From: Gp1-AA122 sp036378535
Lineage (GTDB): Bacteria; Acidobacteriota; Terriglobia; Terriglobales; Acidobacteriaceae
NCBI GenBank assembly: GCA_036378535.1
Contig: DASUWH010000043.1
Span: 18,287-82,286, forward strand
Length of the DNA: 64,000 nt
Direction: 5' to 3'
Positions 43,311 to 52,174 of this stretch are shown in pieces. The position numbers and the translations under genes were made by a program. Every line of letters starts with the position of its first letter. Position 1 is the first letter of the stretch. The notes beneath the pieces were generated by a model. That model was not told the DNA's origin. It was given only the letters and a program-made list of their open reading frames with translations, and made no database searches.

Positions 43311-44354
43311 ATGATTATCAATATGAGCGAGGGCGCGACGGACCAGGAGATCCAGCACGTGATCGAACGGGTACGAGAGGCGGGGTTCCAGGCACACGTT
43401 ACCCGAGGCACGGAACGGTGCATTGTCGCCGCGGTTGGCAGCGGTGGCAGGCGGCACGAATTGGAGGCCTTGGCAGCAGCGGCGGGCGTTGCCGAGGTGG
43501 TACCCATCGCGCAACCATTCAAACTGGTAAGCCGGCAAGTCAAACCGCAGAGGAGTGTGATCGACGTCGGCGAGGTAAAAATCGGGGACGGCAGCTTCGC
43601 AGTGATTGCGGGCCCATGCTCGGTTGAATCCCGCGAACAGATCTTTTCTACCGCCGAGGCGGTCAAGGCCGCCGGAGCGACGCTGCTCCGAGGCGGCGCT
43701 TACAAGCCGCGCACTTCGCCTTACGAATTTCAGGGCTTAGGTGTGGAAGCGCTTCGATTACTCAGCGAGGTACGTGAGCACACTGGACTTCCAGTGGTCA
43801 CGGAAGTGATGAGCACCGAAGATACCGACCTCATCTGCGAGCATGCCGACATGCTGCAGGTCGGAGCGCGCAACATGCAGAACTTTGCTCTGCTGCGGCG
43901 ACTCGCCACCGTGAACAAGCCGATTTTGCTAAAGCGCGGTCCGTCGGCCAGCGTGAAGGAGTGGCTACTGGCAGCCGAGTACTTGCTGGCCGGTGGCAAT
44001 CCTAACGTGGTGCTGTGCGAACGCGGCATTAAGACGTTTGAGACGGAAATGCGCAATACGCTCGATTTGGCCGCGATCGCTTTAGCGCGTGAACTCTCGC
44101 ATTTGCCGGTGATTGCTGATCCCTCCCACGGCACCGGGCGTAGAAGCTTGATTGCGCCAACTTCGCGGGCGGCGGCGGCCCTGGGAGCGGACGGAATCAT
44201 TATTGAAGTCCATCCCTGTCCCGAGAGAGCGCTCTCAGATGGTGCACAGTCGCTGGATTTCGAGGGGTTCCGGAACGTAATGCTGAGCCTGAGCGAGCCC
44301 CTGCGAGCAATTCCTATACCGAGACCTGCTGACAGGGCAGCGGCAGCCGACTAG
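43311..44354 (+). CDS. aroF: 3-deoxy-7-phosphoheptulonate (DAHP) synthase
   Basis: 347 residues. Condenses phosphoenolpyruvate and erythrose-4-phosphate, the first step of the shikimate pathway to Phe, Tyr and Trp. N-terminal ferredoxin-like regulatory domain at 1-70 (GATDQEIQHVIERVREAGF; TRGTERCIVAAVGSG), as in Thermotoga-type enzymes under feedback control. Catalytic barrel: VIAGPCSVESREQIF, LLRGGAYKPRTSPYEFQGLG, LPVVTEVMS, LQVGARNMQNFALL, KPILLKRGPSASVKEWL, CERGIKTFE, PVIADPSHGTGRRSLI (metal His and substrate residues), GADGIIIEVHPCPERALSDG. AAGGAG lies 7 bases before the ATG. It is preceded by a complete attenuator with an aromatic leader peptide, so both transcription and activity seem product-controlled. 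Confidence 0.96.
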   Translation: MIINMSEGATDQEIQHVIERVREAGFQAHVTRGTERCIVAAVGSGGRRHELEALAAAAGVAEVVPIAQPFKLVSRQVKPQRSVIDVGEVKIGDGSFAVIAGPCSVESREQIFSTAEAVKAAGATLLRGGAYKPRTSPYEFQGLGVEALRLLSEVREHTGLPVVTEVMSTEDTDLICEHADMLQVGARNMQNFALLRRLATVNKPILLKRGPSASVKEWLLAAEYLLAGGNPNVVLCERGIKTFETEMRNTLDLAAIALARELSHLPVIADPSHGTGRRSLIAPTSRAAAALGADGIIIEVHPCPERALSDGAQSLDFEGFRNVMLSLSEPLRAIPIPRPADRAAAAD

Positions 44355-44398
44355 AACTGTGATGCTCGCCAATATCGGCTGCGAGGTGGACCTTAAGG

Positions 44399-44845
44399 CT
44401 AAGCCGCTATGCGGCGGCTGATCGTGCGTAACTTGTCGGGGAGGCTGCGTCGTTTGGCCGCAGGAACACTGGCCTCCCAAGGTTCGTCAACTCCCATCAG
44501 GGCGAGCGCGCCTCCCGCCAGAGCCAGGTTCTTCATAAAATTAACCATATTGTTGATGCGTTCATTAGGATCCTCATTGCGCCAGAAGTCGTGCATGACG
44601 GGGGATACTCCGGCCAGGAATCCGAGAATCGCCATCGCGCCCAGCTTAGGTTTAATGCCTAGCAAAATGCTGGTGCTGCCGATAAGCAGGGGGATGGCCG
44701 ACAAGGTTACGGCCAACTCGGGATTGGGAACACCCTTAGATTGTGCGTACGGCGCCATCTGTTTGCGATTTATCAGGTGATTGATGCCGCTGTAGAGAAA
44801 GAAACCACCGAATATCAGCCGGCCAATCAGAAAGGGAGCCTTCAT
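44399..44845 (-). CDS. DoxX-family membrane protein
   Basis: 148 residues from ATG 44845 (GAGG about 8 bases upstream; a TTG six codons earlier is less likely). Four membrane helices: FLIGRLIFGGFFLYSGINHL, ELAVTLSAIPLLIGSTSILLG, LGAMAILGFLAGVSPVMHDF, abbreviated, MKNLALAGGALALMG. The conserved LIFGGFFLYSGINHLIN and HDFW segments fit DoxX/DoxD-like proteins. The C-terminus is basic and cytoplasmic. Function in this group is unproven; some are linked to redox or membrane stress. Confidence 0.88.
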   Translation of the reverse strand: MKAPFLIGRLIFGGFFLYSGINHLINRKQMAPYAQSKGVPNPELAVTLSAIPLLIGSTSILLGIKPKLGAMAILGFLAGVSPVMHDFWRNEDPNERINNMVNFMKNLALAGGALALMGVDEPWEASVPAAKRRSLPDKLRTISRRIAA

Positions 44846-45092
44846 GAAAACAACCTCGGGCAAGTTGCCGTGGTATTCGATTCGGAGCGGCGGGCTTGTG
44901 TTGTCCGCTGCACGCTGGGCAACCAGGCGAAAGAAGGGATTACGAGCGTACCTCCCCAGCAGGCAAAATTTCAGCTATTCTCGCATTGATATCGGGGACG
45001 TAGTCAGGAATCGGGCTGCGTCCGCCGCAGATTCGGTACGAAGAGAGCTAGCGCATTGCATATAGCAATGTGGGTGTGTCGAGGGGCCCTTT

Positions 45093-48000
45093 TTGGCACT
45101 GCGCAGGAAAACACTGTTGGTATTAGGGCTGACGCTGGTTGGCCTATGCGCAGCTCTCTATATGATCGCGCGGGCAACCATTCTGTCGCGCTTTGCCGAT
45201 ATCGAGAACGAAGAGGTTCGCCAGAACCTGGATCGGGTCTCGAACGCGATTACCAACGAATACGATCTTCTGAGCACACTCACGCGCGACGACTCGCAGT
45301 GGGATGAAGCCTATCGTTTTGTTCAACACCCTGACCGGACCTGGGGGGAAACCAATTTTCCCAACAGCACTCTGGAAGGGCTTCGGTTGAATTTGCTGGT
45401 TTTCTATGATGCCAACGACCAAGCGGTTCACGCGCGGCAATTCGAAAAAGCAAGCGGTCAGATGGCGGCTCCTGCCTCGATAGTCCAGCAACTGGCACCC
45501 TTGGCCCGCATGGCTAGAACCGGTGGCGATAAGGGGACAGGGGGGATTGCCTTGTTACCCGATGGTTTTATGCTGGTAGCCGCCTGGCCGGTACTAACGT
45601 CAACCGGCAGGGGCAGCGCGCGGGGAGCACTGGTCATGGGCCGCAAGCTGGATGCCCAGGAATTGAAGCGATTGACTTGGACAACCAGCTTGCAGTTCGA
45701 CATCTTCGCCGCCAATGGATCCGAGTTGCCGCCCGACGTGCAGGAAGCGCTTGTCCATCTCGGCACCAGTTCAGTATTTGTCCACTCCATGGGCAGCGAG
45801 ACGGTGGCGGGATACGAGGTCCTGAAAGGCTATGACGGCGGAGCGGCCGTAGTGTTGCGAGTGAAGACGCCACGACTTGTCTATGAAGAGGGCAGGGCAT
45901 CGCTGTTCTACCTTATGGCCTCCGTTCTCTTTCTGGGCATCACCTTTACCATCATCAGTGCGTTTCTGCTGGAGAAGCTAGTGCTGGCGCGGCTGATTGC
46001 CTTGAGTAAAGGCGTGGGCGCGGTCGGACTGGGCAATCGTTTGTCGGAACGCGTGAAGGTCGATGGCGCAGACGAGATTTCCGCTCTAGCCGGCTCCATC
46101 AACCAGATGCTCGCTTCCCTGGAGCGCGCCGAGCGTGAGAGACAGGTTCCAGAAGCGTACCTGGAAGGCTTGTTCGAAAGCGCGCCTGAAGCCGTGGTTA
46201 TTGTTGACAGCCATCACCGAATCGTGCGCGTCAACCAGGAATTTACCCATATGTTCGGCTACAGCCTGGAGGAGGCGAGAGGCCGGCAATTGGACCGCCT
46301 GATCGTACCCACGTCGAAGGAGAACGAAGCCGAATCGTTAAACAGCCTCATTGAGCGCGGTAAGACTGCCAGCCTGGAAACCCAGCGCATCCGCAAAGAT
46401 GGAAGCACCGTCGATGTCTCAATTCTCGGAACCCCCGTCAGTATTGGCGGCGGGCGGGTAGCATTTTATGCAATCTACCGAGACATTAGCGAGCGCAAGC
46501 GGGCGGAGCGGCTGCAGGCGGCTCTCTACCGCATCGCCGAAAAGGCGAGCTCGGCTGAAGATCTGAACGAACTGTTCCGCAGCATTCACGCCATTCTGCA
46601 GGAGCTGATGTACGCCAAGAACTGCTACGTCGCATTGCATGACCCCGCGACCAACATGGTCACGTTCCCTTATTTCGTGGACGAAAAGGATGTTCTGGCG
46701 CCGCCACCGCACACATTCCGCAAAGGTTTGACCGAATATGTGTTGCGGACGGGCAAGCCGTTGCTGGCCACTCCGCAAATGCTGGACCAATTAGTGCGAA
46801 GCGGAGAGGTAGAGGCCCGTACGGGAGCCCGCTCGCGCGACTGGATGGGTGTGCCGCTAAAGCAAGGCGACACCACCTTCGGAGTGCTGACAGTCCAAAC
46901 GTATGAACCGAATATTCGGTATGGAGAAACCGAGCAGGAGATCCTGACATTCGTCTCGCAGCAAGTAGCCAGTGCCGTGGCCCACCGCCGTAATCAGGAT
47001 GCCATTCGAGAAAGTGAGAGCCGCTTCAGGGCACTGGCCGAGACGGCCAGTCCGGCCATCGTGATTTACGCGAAAAAGTTCTACTACTTGAATCCCAGCG
47101 CCGCACAGATGTCGGGATTTACCCGAGACGAGTTGCTTGCGATGGAGGAGCCCTGGCCTCGATTGATCCACCCGGAACATCTGCAGTTGGCCGTGGGGCG
47201 TTCGGAGGCGCGTCTACGGGGTGAAAAAGTGCCATCGCATTACGAATTCAAGCTGGTCAGGAAGGATGGCCAGGAACGATGGGTGGACTTCAGCGCAAGC
47301 GCGGCGCCCATTCAATTTGGAGGCAAGCCGGCGAATGTTGCCATTCTGGTGGACGTGAGCGAGCGCAAACATGCGGAGCAGCTACAAACCGCTTTATATC
47401 GAATTGCCGCCACTACCAGTTCCGCGGATGACCCGCAACAGCTGTTTGCCGCGATCCACGGAATAGTCGCCGAGCTGATGTATGCCAAGAACTTTTATTT
47501 AGCGCTGTATGACACGAAAAATGATCTCATCAGTTTTCCTTATTTTGTGGACGAGGAAGATCCGCAACCGGAGCCGCGGCCTCCGAAGAATGGGCTTACA
47601 GAATACATACTGCGCACGGGCAAGCCGTTGCTGGCCACTCCTGAAGTATTCGAGAAGCTGATTGCCGAGGGTGAGGTCGAGATGATTGGCGCACCCTCAC
47701 TCGACTGGCTGGGTGTGCCGCTCAAGACCGGAGACACCACCTTTGGCGTGCTCGTGGTGCAGAGCTACACCGAGAAGGTGCGTTACGGCGCGCGGGAGGA
47801 GGAGATTCTCACCTTTGTTTCACAACACGTGGCCAGCGCCATCGAGCATAAGCGCAGCCAGCAGGCGCTGCGAGAGTCAGAAGTGCGCTACCGCACGCTG
47901 GTGCAGAGTGCGGTCTACGGAATTTTCCGCTGGAGCCTGGAAGATCAATTCACCGATGTGAATCCCGCGCTGGTTTCGATCCTGGGGTATGAATCGGCGG

Positions 48001-49394
48001 CCGAAGTTCTGGCTCTGCGCATGACCCAGGATGTTTATGTTGATGCCAAACAGCACAAAGAAATCGTTAGCAACCTACTGGCCGCCGGCCAGCTGCGCGG
48101 GATCGAGGCGCAATGGCGCCGGCTGGACGGGAAGATCATTACCGTAAGATTAAGCGGCCGCAGCATTCAGGAAGAGGGGAGGATTTCCGGGTTCGAGATG
48201 ATCGTGGAAGACATCACGGAGCGCCGGTTACTCGAGGAACAGCTGCGCCAGGCACAAAAGATGGAAGCAGTGGGGCAGCTGGCGGGAGGGATTGCCCACG
48301 ATTTCAATAACCTGCTCACCGTCATCAAAGGCAATAGTCAGCTGTTGCTGGAGAAGCTGCACGCGGTCGACTCCCGGCGAAACGGAGTGGAGCAGATTCA
48401 GAAAGCGACAGATCGTGCCGTGTCACTGATTTATCAGTTGCTGGCCTTCAGCCGCAAGCAGGTGATCGAGTTCCGAGTGCTGGACTTGAACAGCATGATC
48501 GCGAACACCATGCAACTGCTGCGCCGCTTGATGGGCGAGCACATCGAGCTGACAATTATCGAAGGCAAGGATCTGGGCAGGGTTAAAGCCGATCCCGGGC
48601 AGGTGGAGCAAGTCATCATGAACCTCGCTTTGAATGCACGGGATGCGATGGCCGATGGTGGGAAGCTAACTATCGAAACAGAGAATGTTGAAGTCGACGA
48701 TAGCTACCGGTCGGAGGATGCGAGTATTGCGCCCGGTCGCTACGTGATGCTGCGGGTCACGGATACGGGCATCGGCATGGATGGGGTTACCCTGGCCCAC
48801 ATCTTCGAGCCGTTCTTTACCACCAAAGCGGTAGGCAAGGGAACGGGGCTCGGACTATCAACAGTGTATGGCATCGTGAAGCAGACCAACGGTTTCATCA
48901 CAGCGCACAGTGAACCCGACGTGGGTTCAACGTTCCATGTATATCTACCGCGTGTAGATCAACCAGTTGACGCCGTCGAAGTGCGCAGCCCCGAGACACA
49001 GGATTATCACGGAGGGGAAACGGTGCTGGTCGTGGAAGATGAAGACGGGGTTCGGTCACTCATCACGATGTTGTTGGCCAGAAACGGGTACACGGTTCTG
49101 GAGGCAAGCAACGCCGAAGAAGCCTTGCAATTGTGCGAGAGCCGCGAGAGCCGAGTGCAGATGCTGATTACCGACCTCGTGCTTCCACATATGAACGGAC
49201 GCGAGCTTTCCGAACGTATGGAGGAGCTATATCCAGGCCTGCGCACACTGTTCATGTCCGGCTATACCGATGACGCTACGCTCAAAGATGGGGTACTGGA
49301 GAACCGTGCAGCCTTTCTGCAGAAACCGTTCAACATGGAGACGTTCCTGCGCAAGGTGCGAGAAGTGTTGGGGCGGGCTGCGGCGGCGCGCTAA
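45093..49394 (+). CDS. Hybrid sensor histidine kinase (CHASE4-HAMP-PAS-GAF-PAS-GAF-PAS-HisKA-HATPase-REC)
   Basis: 1433 residues. Membrane helix 7-27, extracytoplasmic CHASE4 domain about 35-260 (LLSTLTRDDSQWDEAYRFVQ), helix about 269-296, HAMP about 297-350. Then PAS1 353-470, GAF1 476-632, PAS2 640-760, GAF2 766-920, PAS3 926-1046. HisKA phospho-acceptor His near 1069 in GGIAHDFNNLLTVIKGN; HATPase about 1170-1290 (DTGIGMDG, FFTTKAVGKGTGLGLS); a C-terminal receiver with Asp near 1360 (LITDLVLPHMNG). GAF1-PAS2 and GAF2-PAS3 are an internal duplication, with shared strings such as LTEY(V/I)LRTGKPLLATP. TTG start with GAGGGG upstream. All kinase residues are intact. No response-regulator gene with a DNA-binding domain is adjacent. 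Confidence 0.95.
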   Translation: MALRRKTLLVLGLTLVGLCAALYMIARATILSRFADIENEEVRQNLDRVSNAITNEYDLLSTLTRDDSQWDEAYRFVQHPDRTWGETNFPNSTLEGLRLNLLVFYDANDQAVHARQFEKASGQMAAPASIVQQLAPLARMARTGGDKGTGGIALLPDGFMLVAAWPVLTSTGRGSARGALVMGRKLDAQELKRLTWTTSLQFDIFAANGSELPPDVQEALVHLGTSSVFVHSMGSETVAGYEVLKGYDGGAAVVLRVKTPRLVYEEGRASLFYLMASVLFLGITFTIISAFLLEKLVLARLIALSKGVGAVGLGNRLSERVKVDGADEISALAGSINQMLASLERAERERQVPEAYLEGLFESAPEAVVIVDSHHRIVRVNQEFTHMFGYSLEEARGRQLDRLIVPTSKENEAESLNSLIERGKTASLETQRIRKDGSTVDVSILGTPVSIGGGRVAFYAIYRDISERKRAERLQAALYRIAEKASSAEDLNELFRSIHAILQELMYAKNCYVALHDPATNMVTFPYFVDEKDVLAPPPHTFRKGLTEYVLRTGKPLLATPQMLDQLVRSGEVEARTGARSRDWMGVPLKQGDTTFGVLTVQTYEPNIRYGETEQEILTFVSQQVASAVAHRRNQDAIRESESRFRALAETASPAIVIYAKKFYYLNPSAAQMSGFTRDELLAMEEPWPRLIHPEHLQLAVGRSEARLRGEKVPSHYEFKLVRKDGQERWVDFSASAAPIQFGGKPANVAILVDVSERKHAEQLQTALYRIAATTSSADDPQQLFAAIHGIVAELMYAKNFYLALYDTKNDLISFPYFVDEEDPQPEPRPPKNGLTEYILRTGKPLLATPEVFEKLIAEGEVEMIGAPSLDWLGVPLKTGDTTFGVLVVQSYTEKVRYGAREEEILTFVSQHVASAIEHKRSQQALRESEVRYRTLVQSAVYGIFRWSLEDQFTDVNPALVSILGYESAAEVLALRMTQDVYVDAKQHKEIVSNLLAAGQLRGIEAQWRRLDGKIITVRLSGRSIQEEGRISGFEMIVEDITERRLLEEQLRQAQKMEAVGQLAGGIAHDFNNLLTVIKGNSQLLLEKLHAVDSRRNGVEQIQKATDRAVSLIYQLLAFSRKQVIEFRVLDLNSMIANTMQLLRRLMGEHIELTIIEGKDLGRVKADPGQVEQVIMNLALNARDAMADGGKLTIETENVEVDDSYRSEDASIAPGRYVMLRVTDTGIGMDGVTLAHIFEPFFTTKAVGKGTGLGLSTVYGIVKQTNGFITAHSEPDVGSTFHVYLPRVDQPVDAVEVRSPETQDYHGGETVLVVEDEDGVRSLITMLLARNGYTVLEASNAEEALQLCESRESRVQMLITDLVLPHMNGRELSERMEELYPGLRTLFMSGYTDDATLKDGVLENRAAFLQKPFNMETFLRKVREVLGRAAAAR

Positions 49395-49538
49395 GCAGGT
49401 TGCGGAAAGAACTCGCACGTACATCAAAAGGCAACCCTCAGGCTCTAAAGCGCACCCTCATTTTCAAGACCTAACGGCACGACTGGAGTCGTGCCCTTCC
49501 AAAACCCCTGCCCGAGCTGGAGTTTTGCCGCAACCTGC
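49395..49538. repeat. MITE-like palindromic element with 11-bp terminal inverted repeats
   Basis: GCAGGTTGCGG (49395-49405), directly after the histidine kinase stop codon, and CCGCAACCTGC (49528-49538) are perfect inverted repeats. The similarity extends inward imperfectly (AAAGAACTC against AAAACTCC). Inside, GGCACGACT-GG-AGTCGTGCC (49474-49493) is a perfect hairpin. No coding capacity. It may be a small non-autonomous element or a palindromic repeat unit, and could also end transcription of the kinase gene. Confidence 0.7.
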
Positions 49539-49724
49539 GAAGCAACTGTATGGACAGAGGTTAGGTGGAAGTGCAACTGAGGCCTATGCTTGCGCTCACG
49601 AGGGCGGTTTGGCTGGGTTTTCCAAGGTCACCGAGTCGAGTGACGTTCGTCATAGTTCCCATAACACACATCACAGCCAAACCCAATCCCACAACTTACA
49701 GTCTAAGAGAGAGGAGGGCTGCGC
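49539..49724. other. Upstream region of aminotransferase gene
   Basis: Non-coding spacer, with GAGGAGGG just before the next gene. CGAGTCGAGTGACG and other short repeats are seen but nothing interpretable. Confidence 0.35.
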
Positions 49725-50972
49725 ATGTCGACTGCCTGGACGTCCCGGTATGCCTTACGGACTAAAGGAATCAAGAGTTCTGCCATCCGCGAGTTGCTGA
49801 AAGTCACGCAAAATCCTGAAGTGATTTCCTTCGCGGGGGGCCTGCCCGCACCGGACGTATTCCCAATCCAGCGTTTCCAGGAAGCCTGTCACAAGGTCCT
49901 GCAGGAAAACGGCCCGGCAGCTCTGCAATACGGGCCCACTGAGGGACACGAACCTCTCCGCGAGATGATCGCGCGGAACATGGCGCGCTATGGCATCAAA
50001 GCGAAAGTTGAGAACGTCTTGATCACGTCTGGATCGCAGCAGGCGCTGGATCTGATCGGGAAGCTATTGATCAATACCGGCGACCGCGTGCTGGTGGAAG
50101 CGCCCACTTACCTGGGAGCGTTGCAGGCTTTCAACGTCTATGGCGCGGATTATGTGTCGGTGCCGATTGACGATGACGGAGTTCGAACTGAGCTGCTGGA
50201 CAGTGCCCTGCGCTCAGGCCCGAAGTTCATGTACGTGTTGCCTAACTTCCAGAACCCGGCCGGGACGACTCTAGCGGAAGGCCGCCGGGAGGAACTGGTT
50301 CTGCTGGCCGATAAGTATGGAATTCCAATCATCGAAGACGATCCTTATGGCCAGCTGCGTTACGAGGGCGCGCATCTTCCTCCGTTACTGGTGCTGGATC
50401 GCGAAAACCTGCGGCGCGACAACGGCTATTCGATCGGAAACGTGATTTATCTGAGCACCTTCTCGAAGACGCTGGCACCGGGAATTCGCCTCGGGTGGAT
50501 CGTGGCGCCGCCGGATGTGATCAACAAATTCGTGCAACTTAAACAGGGCGCGGACCTGCACACGTCCAGCTTCACTCAGATGGTCGCTTACGAAGTGGCG
50601 CGAGATGGTTTTTTGGATGAGCATGTTCGCCTTATCAGGAAGGTGTACCGCGAGCGGCGCGACGTTATGCTGAGCGCGCTCAGTGAACACTTTCCACCGG
50701 AAGTCACATGGACGCATCCGCAAGGCGGGCTGTTCTTGTGGGTCACCTTACCGGAAGCAATGGATTGTCAGAAACTGTTTCGTAGTGCTTTGGAGCATAA
50801 CGTAGCTTTTGTACCTGGCGAATCGTTCTACGCAACTAACCACGTATCCCGTCCTCATATGCGTCTGAACTTCTCCAACGCCACGCCGGACCAGATTCAG
50901 GAGGGAATCCGGCGCCTAGGAGAGGCGGTGAAACAGCAGATTCGGGAATTCCATCCGGTGGCGATTAGGTAG
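49725..50972 (+). CDS. PLP-dependent aminotransferase (2-aminoadipate/LysN type)
   Basis: 415 residues, fold-type I class I/II aminotransferase of the MocR-like, stand-alone kind. Motifs: EVISFAGGLPAPDVFPI, LQYGPTEGHEPLREMIA, VLITSGSQQALDLIGKL, PNFQNPAGTTL, IPIIEDDPYGQLRYEG, PLP Lys in YLSTFSKTLAPGIRLGW, and substrate Arg in HMRLNFSNA. This group includes Thermus LysN (2-aminoadipate aminotransferase) and aromatic transaminases. A broad-range aromatic or aminoadipate role is probable. ATG with GAGGAGGG about 6 bases upstream. Confidence 0.93.
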   Translation: MSTAWTSRYALRTKGIKSSAIRELLKVTQNPEVISFAGGLPAPDVFPIQRFQEACHKVLQENGPAALQYGPTEGHEPLREMIARNMARYGIKAKVENVLITSGSQQALDLIGKLLINTGDRVLVEAPTYLGALQAFNVYGADYVSVPIDDDGVRTELLDSALRSGPKFMYVLPNFQNPAGTTLAEGRREELVLLADKYGIPIIEDDPYGQLRYEGAHLPPLLVLDRENLRRDNGYSIGNVIYLSTFSKTLAPGIRLGWIVAPPDVINKFVQLKQGADLHTSSFTQMVAYEVARDGFLDEHVRLIRKVYRERRDVMLSALSEHFPPEVTWTHPQGGLFLWVTLPEAMDCQKLFRSALEHNVAFVPGESFYATNHVSRPHMRLNFSNATPDQIQEGIRRLGEAVKQQIREFHPVAIR

Positions 50973-51033
50973 GGATAGGTCACCGTGGTTAGCCGGTTGC
51001 GCTGAGCGCAAGCGGCGCCAGAGAATCCAGGGT

Positions 51034-52110
51034 TCAGCTTTTCGCAACCGGTTTCCGCTTTTCAACGAGCCGGCGGACAACGTCGACGATAACATCCGGG
51101 CGTTGAGCTGGGATGGCATGGCCGCTGCCCTCGGCTATCACCTGATTCGAGTCGGACGAGAATTGGAGCAGCTTTTTCTGCAGCTGCGCCCAGCGCTGTT
51201 GCGCGACAGTGTTCCCTCCGCGCGCAGGATCCTGCGAAATGACCAGCAAAGGAATACTGAGAGAGTTCTGCAAGTCGCGAATTTCGGCTGCCGCATGTGG
51301 GAATGCACTCCATTGTTCGTAATGTGTCCGGAATACTCGCGCTTTGCAGTTCACTGCGGCTCTCAAGGGCCGAAGGGCTTCGTCGTTCCCGGCGCACCAT
51401 TTTCTCCAGCGGGGCAATCCGAGTGGTGCCGTCAACTGCAGGAACCGGAGCCAGGCTTTCTGCTGCCATGAAAAACGTAAGGATTCGTCGGGATGTGTGC
51501 CATCTACCAGGACAATTGCTGAGACCTCGTCGGGATACCTGTGGGCATACATTATGGCGTCGAACGCTCCCATAGAATGGCCGACCAAGGTGAATGGCGC
51601 TTTCTCTCCGGCGTTCTTTAGTAAGGTATGCAACTCTTCAGCCATAACAGTGGGAACACGCGGCTTCGGACTGTGATCGCTCCAGCCATACCCGGCGCGA
51701 TCGTATGAGCACACGCGCGTAAAACGAGCGATCTCCGGTTGCACCAGGCGCCAGTCAAGATAGGAGCCGTCGAGACCATGTTCCAGAACAACAGTGGGAC
51801 TGCCTTCCCCCGTGCAGTAGAGATGAAGACGGTATCCGTTGACATCGATCAATTTGCCAGGAGGGGGAAAGAGACGCAGGTCGCGAACTTGACTGGCGCG
51901 CTCGTAAATTGCGCCGCAGACCGCAAGGAGCAGGAGAAGAGACAGCTCGACGAGGAGCGTGTAGCGCAGACCGTGGCGAAACGAGCGTGCGGCGTCCAAG
52001 TGACGTGACAGGGAGGCGAGGGCACCGGCAGCGACCATAAACAAGGGGATCGCAAGAGCGACGACTGCGGCCCAGCGCACGGGGTGAAGCAAGCTGTGAG
52101 TAGCCGGCAT
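51034..52110 (-). CDS. Membrane-anchored alpha/beta hydrolase
   Basis: 358 residues. Two N-terminal membrane helices (WAAVVALAIPLFMVAAGAL and YTLLVELSLLLLLAVCGAIY), then an alpha/beta-hydrolase: VVLEHGLDGSYLDW (oxyanion), YDRAGYGWSDHSP, nucleophile LVGHSMGAFDAIM, VLVDGTHPDE, ISQDPARGG, and a His in EGSGHAIPAQRPD. The triad is complete. The second domain probably faces the periplasm given two helices, but topology is not certain. Substrate unknown. Confidence 0.88.
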   Translation of the reverse strand: MPATHSLLHPVRWAAVVALAIPLFMVAAGALASLSRHLDAARSFRHGLRYTLLVELSLLLLLAVCGAIYERASQVRDLRLFPPPGKLIDVNGYRLHLYCTGEGSPTVVLEHGLDGSYLDWRLVQPEIARFTRVCSYDRAGYGWSDHSPKPRVPTVMAEELHTLLKNAGEKAPFTLVGHSMGAFDAIMYAHRYPDEVSAIVLVDGTHPDESLRFSWQQKAWLRFLQLTAPLGLPRWRKWCAGNDEALRPLRAAVNCKARVFRTHYEQWSAFPHAAAEIRDLQNSLSIPLLVISQDPARGGNTVAQQRWAQLQKKLLQFSSDSNQVIAEGSGHAIPAQRPDVIVDVVRRLVEKRKPVAKS

Positions 52111-52174
52111 GACGAGTCAGGTTTCAAATTGCAACCTTGCGACCTTGAAACCTAGAAACTTTGAAACCTATTCC

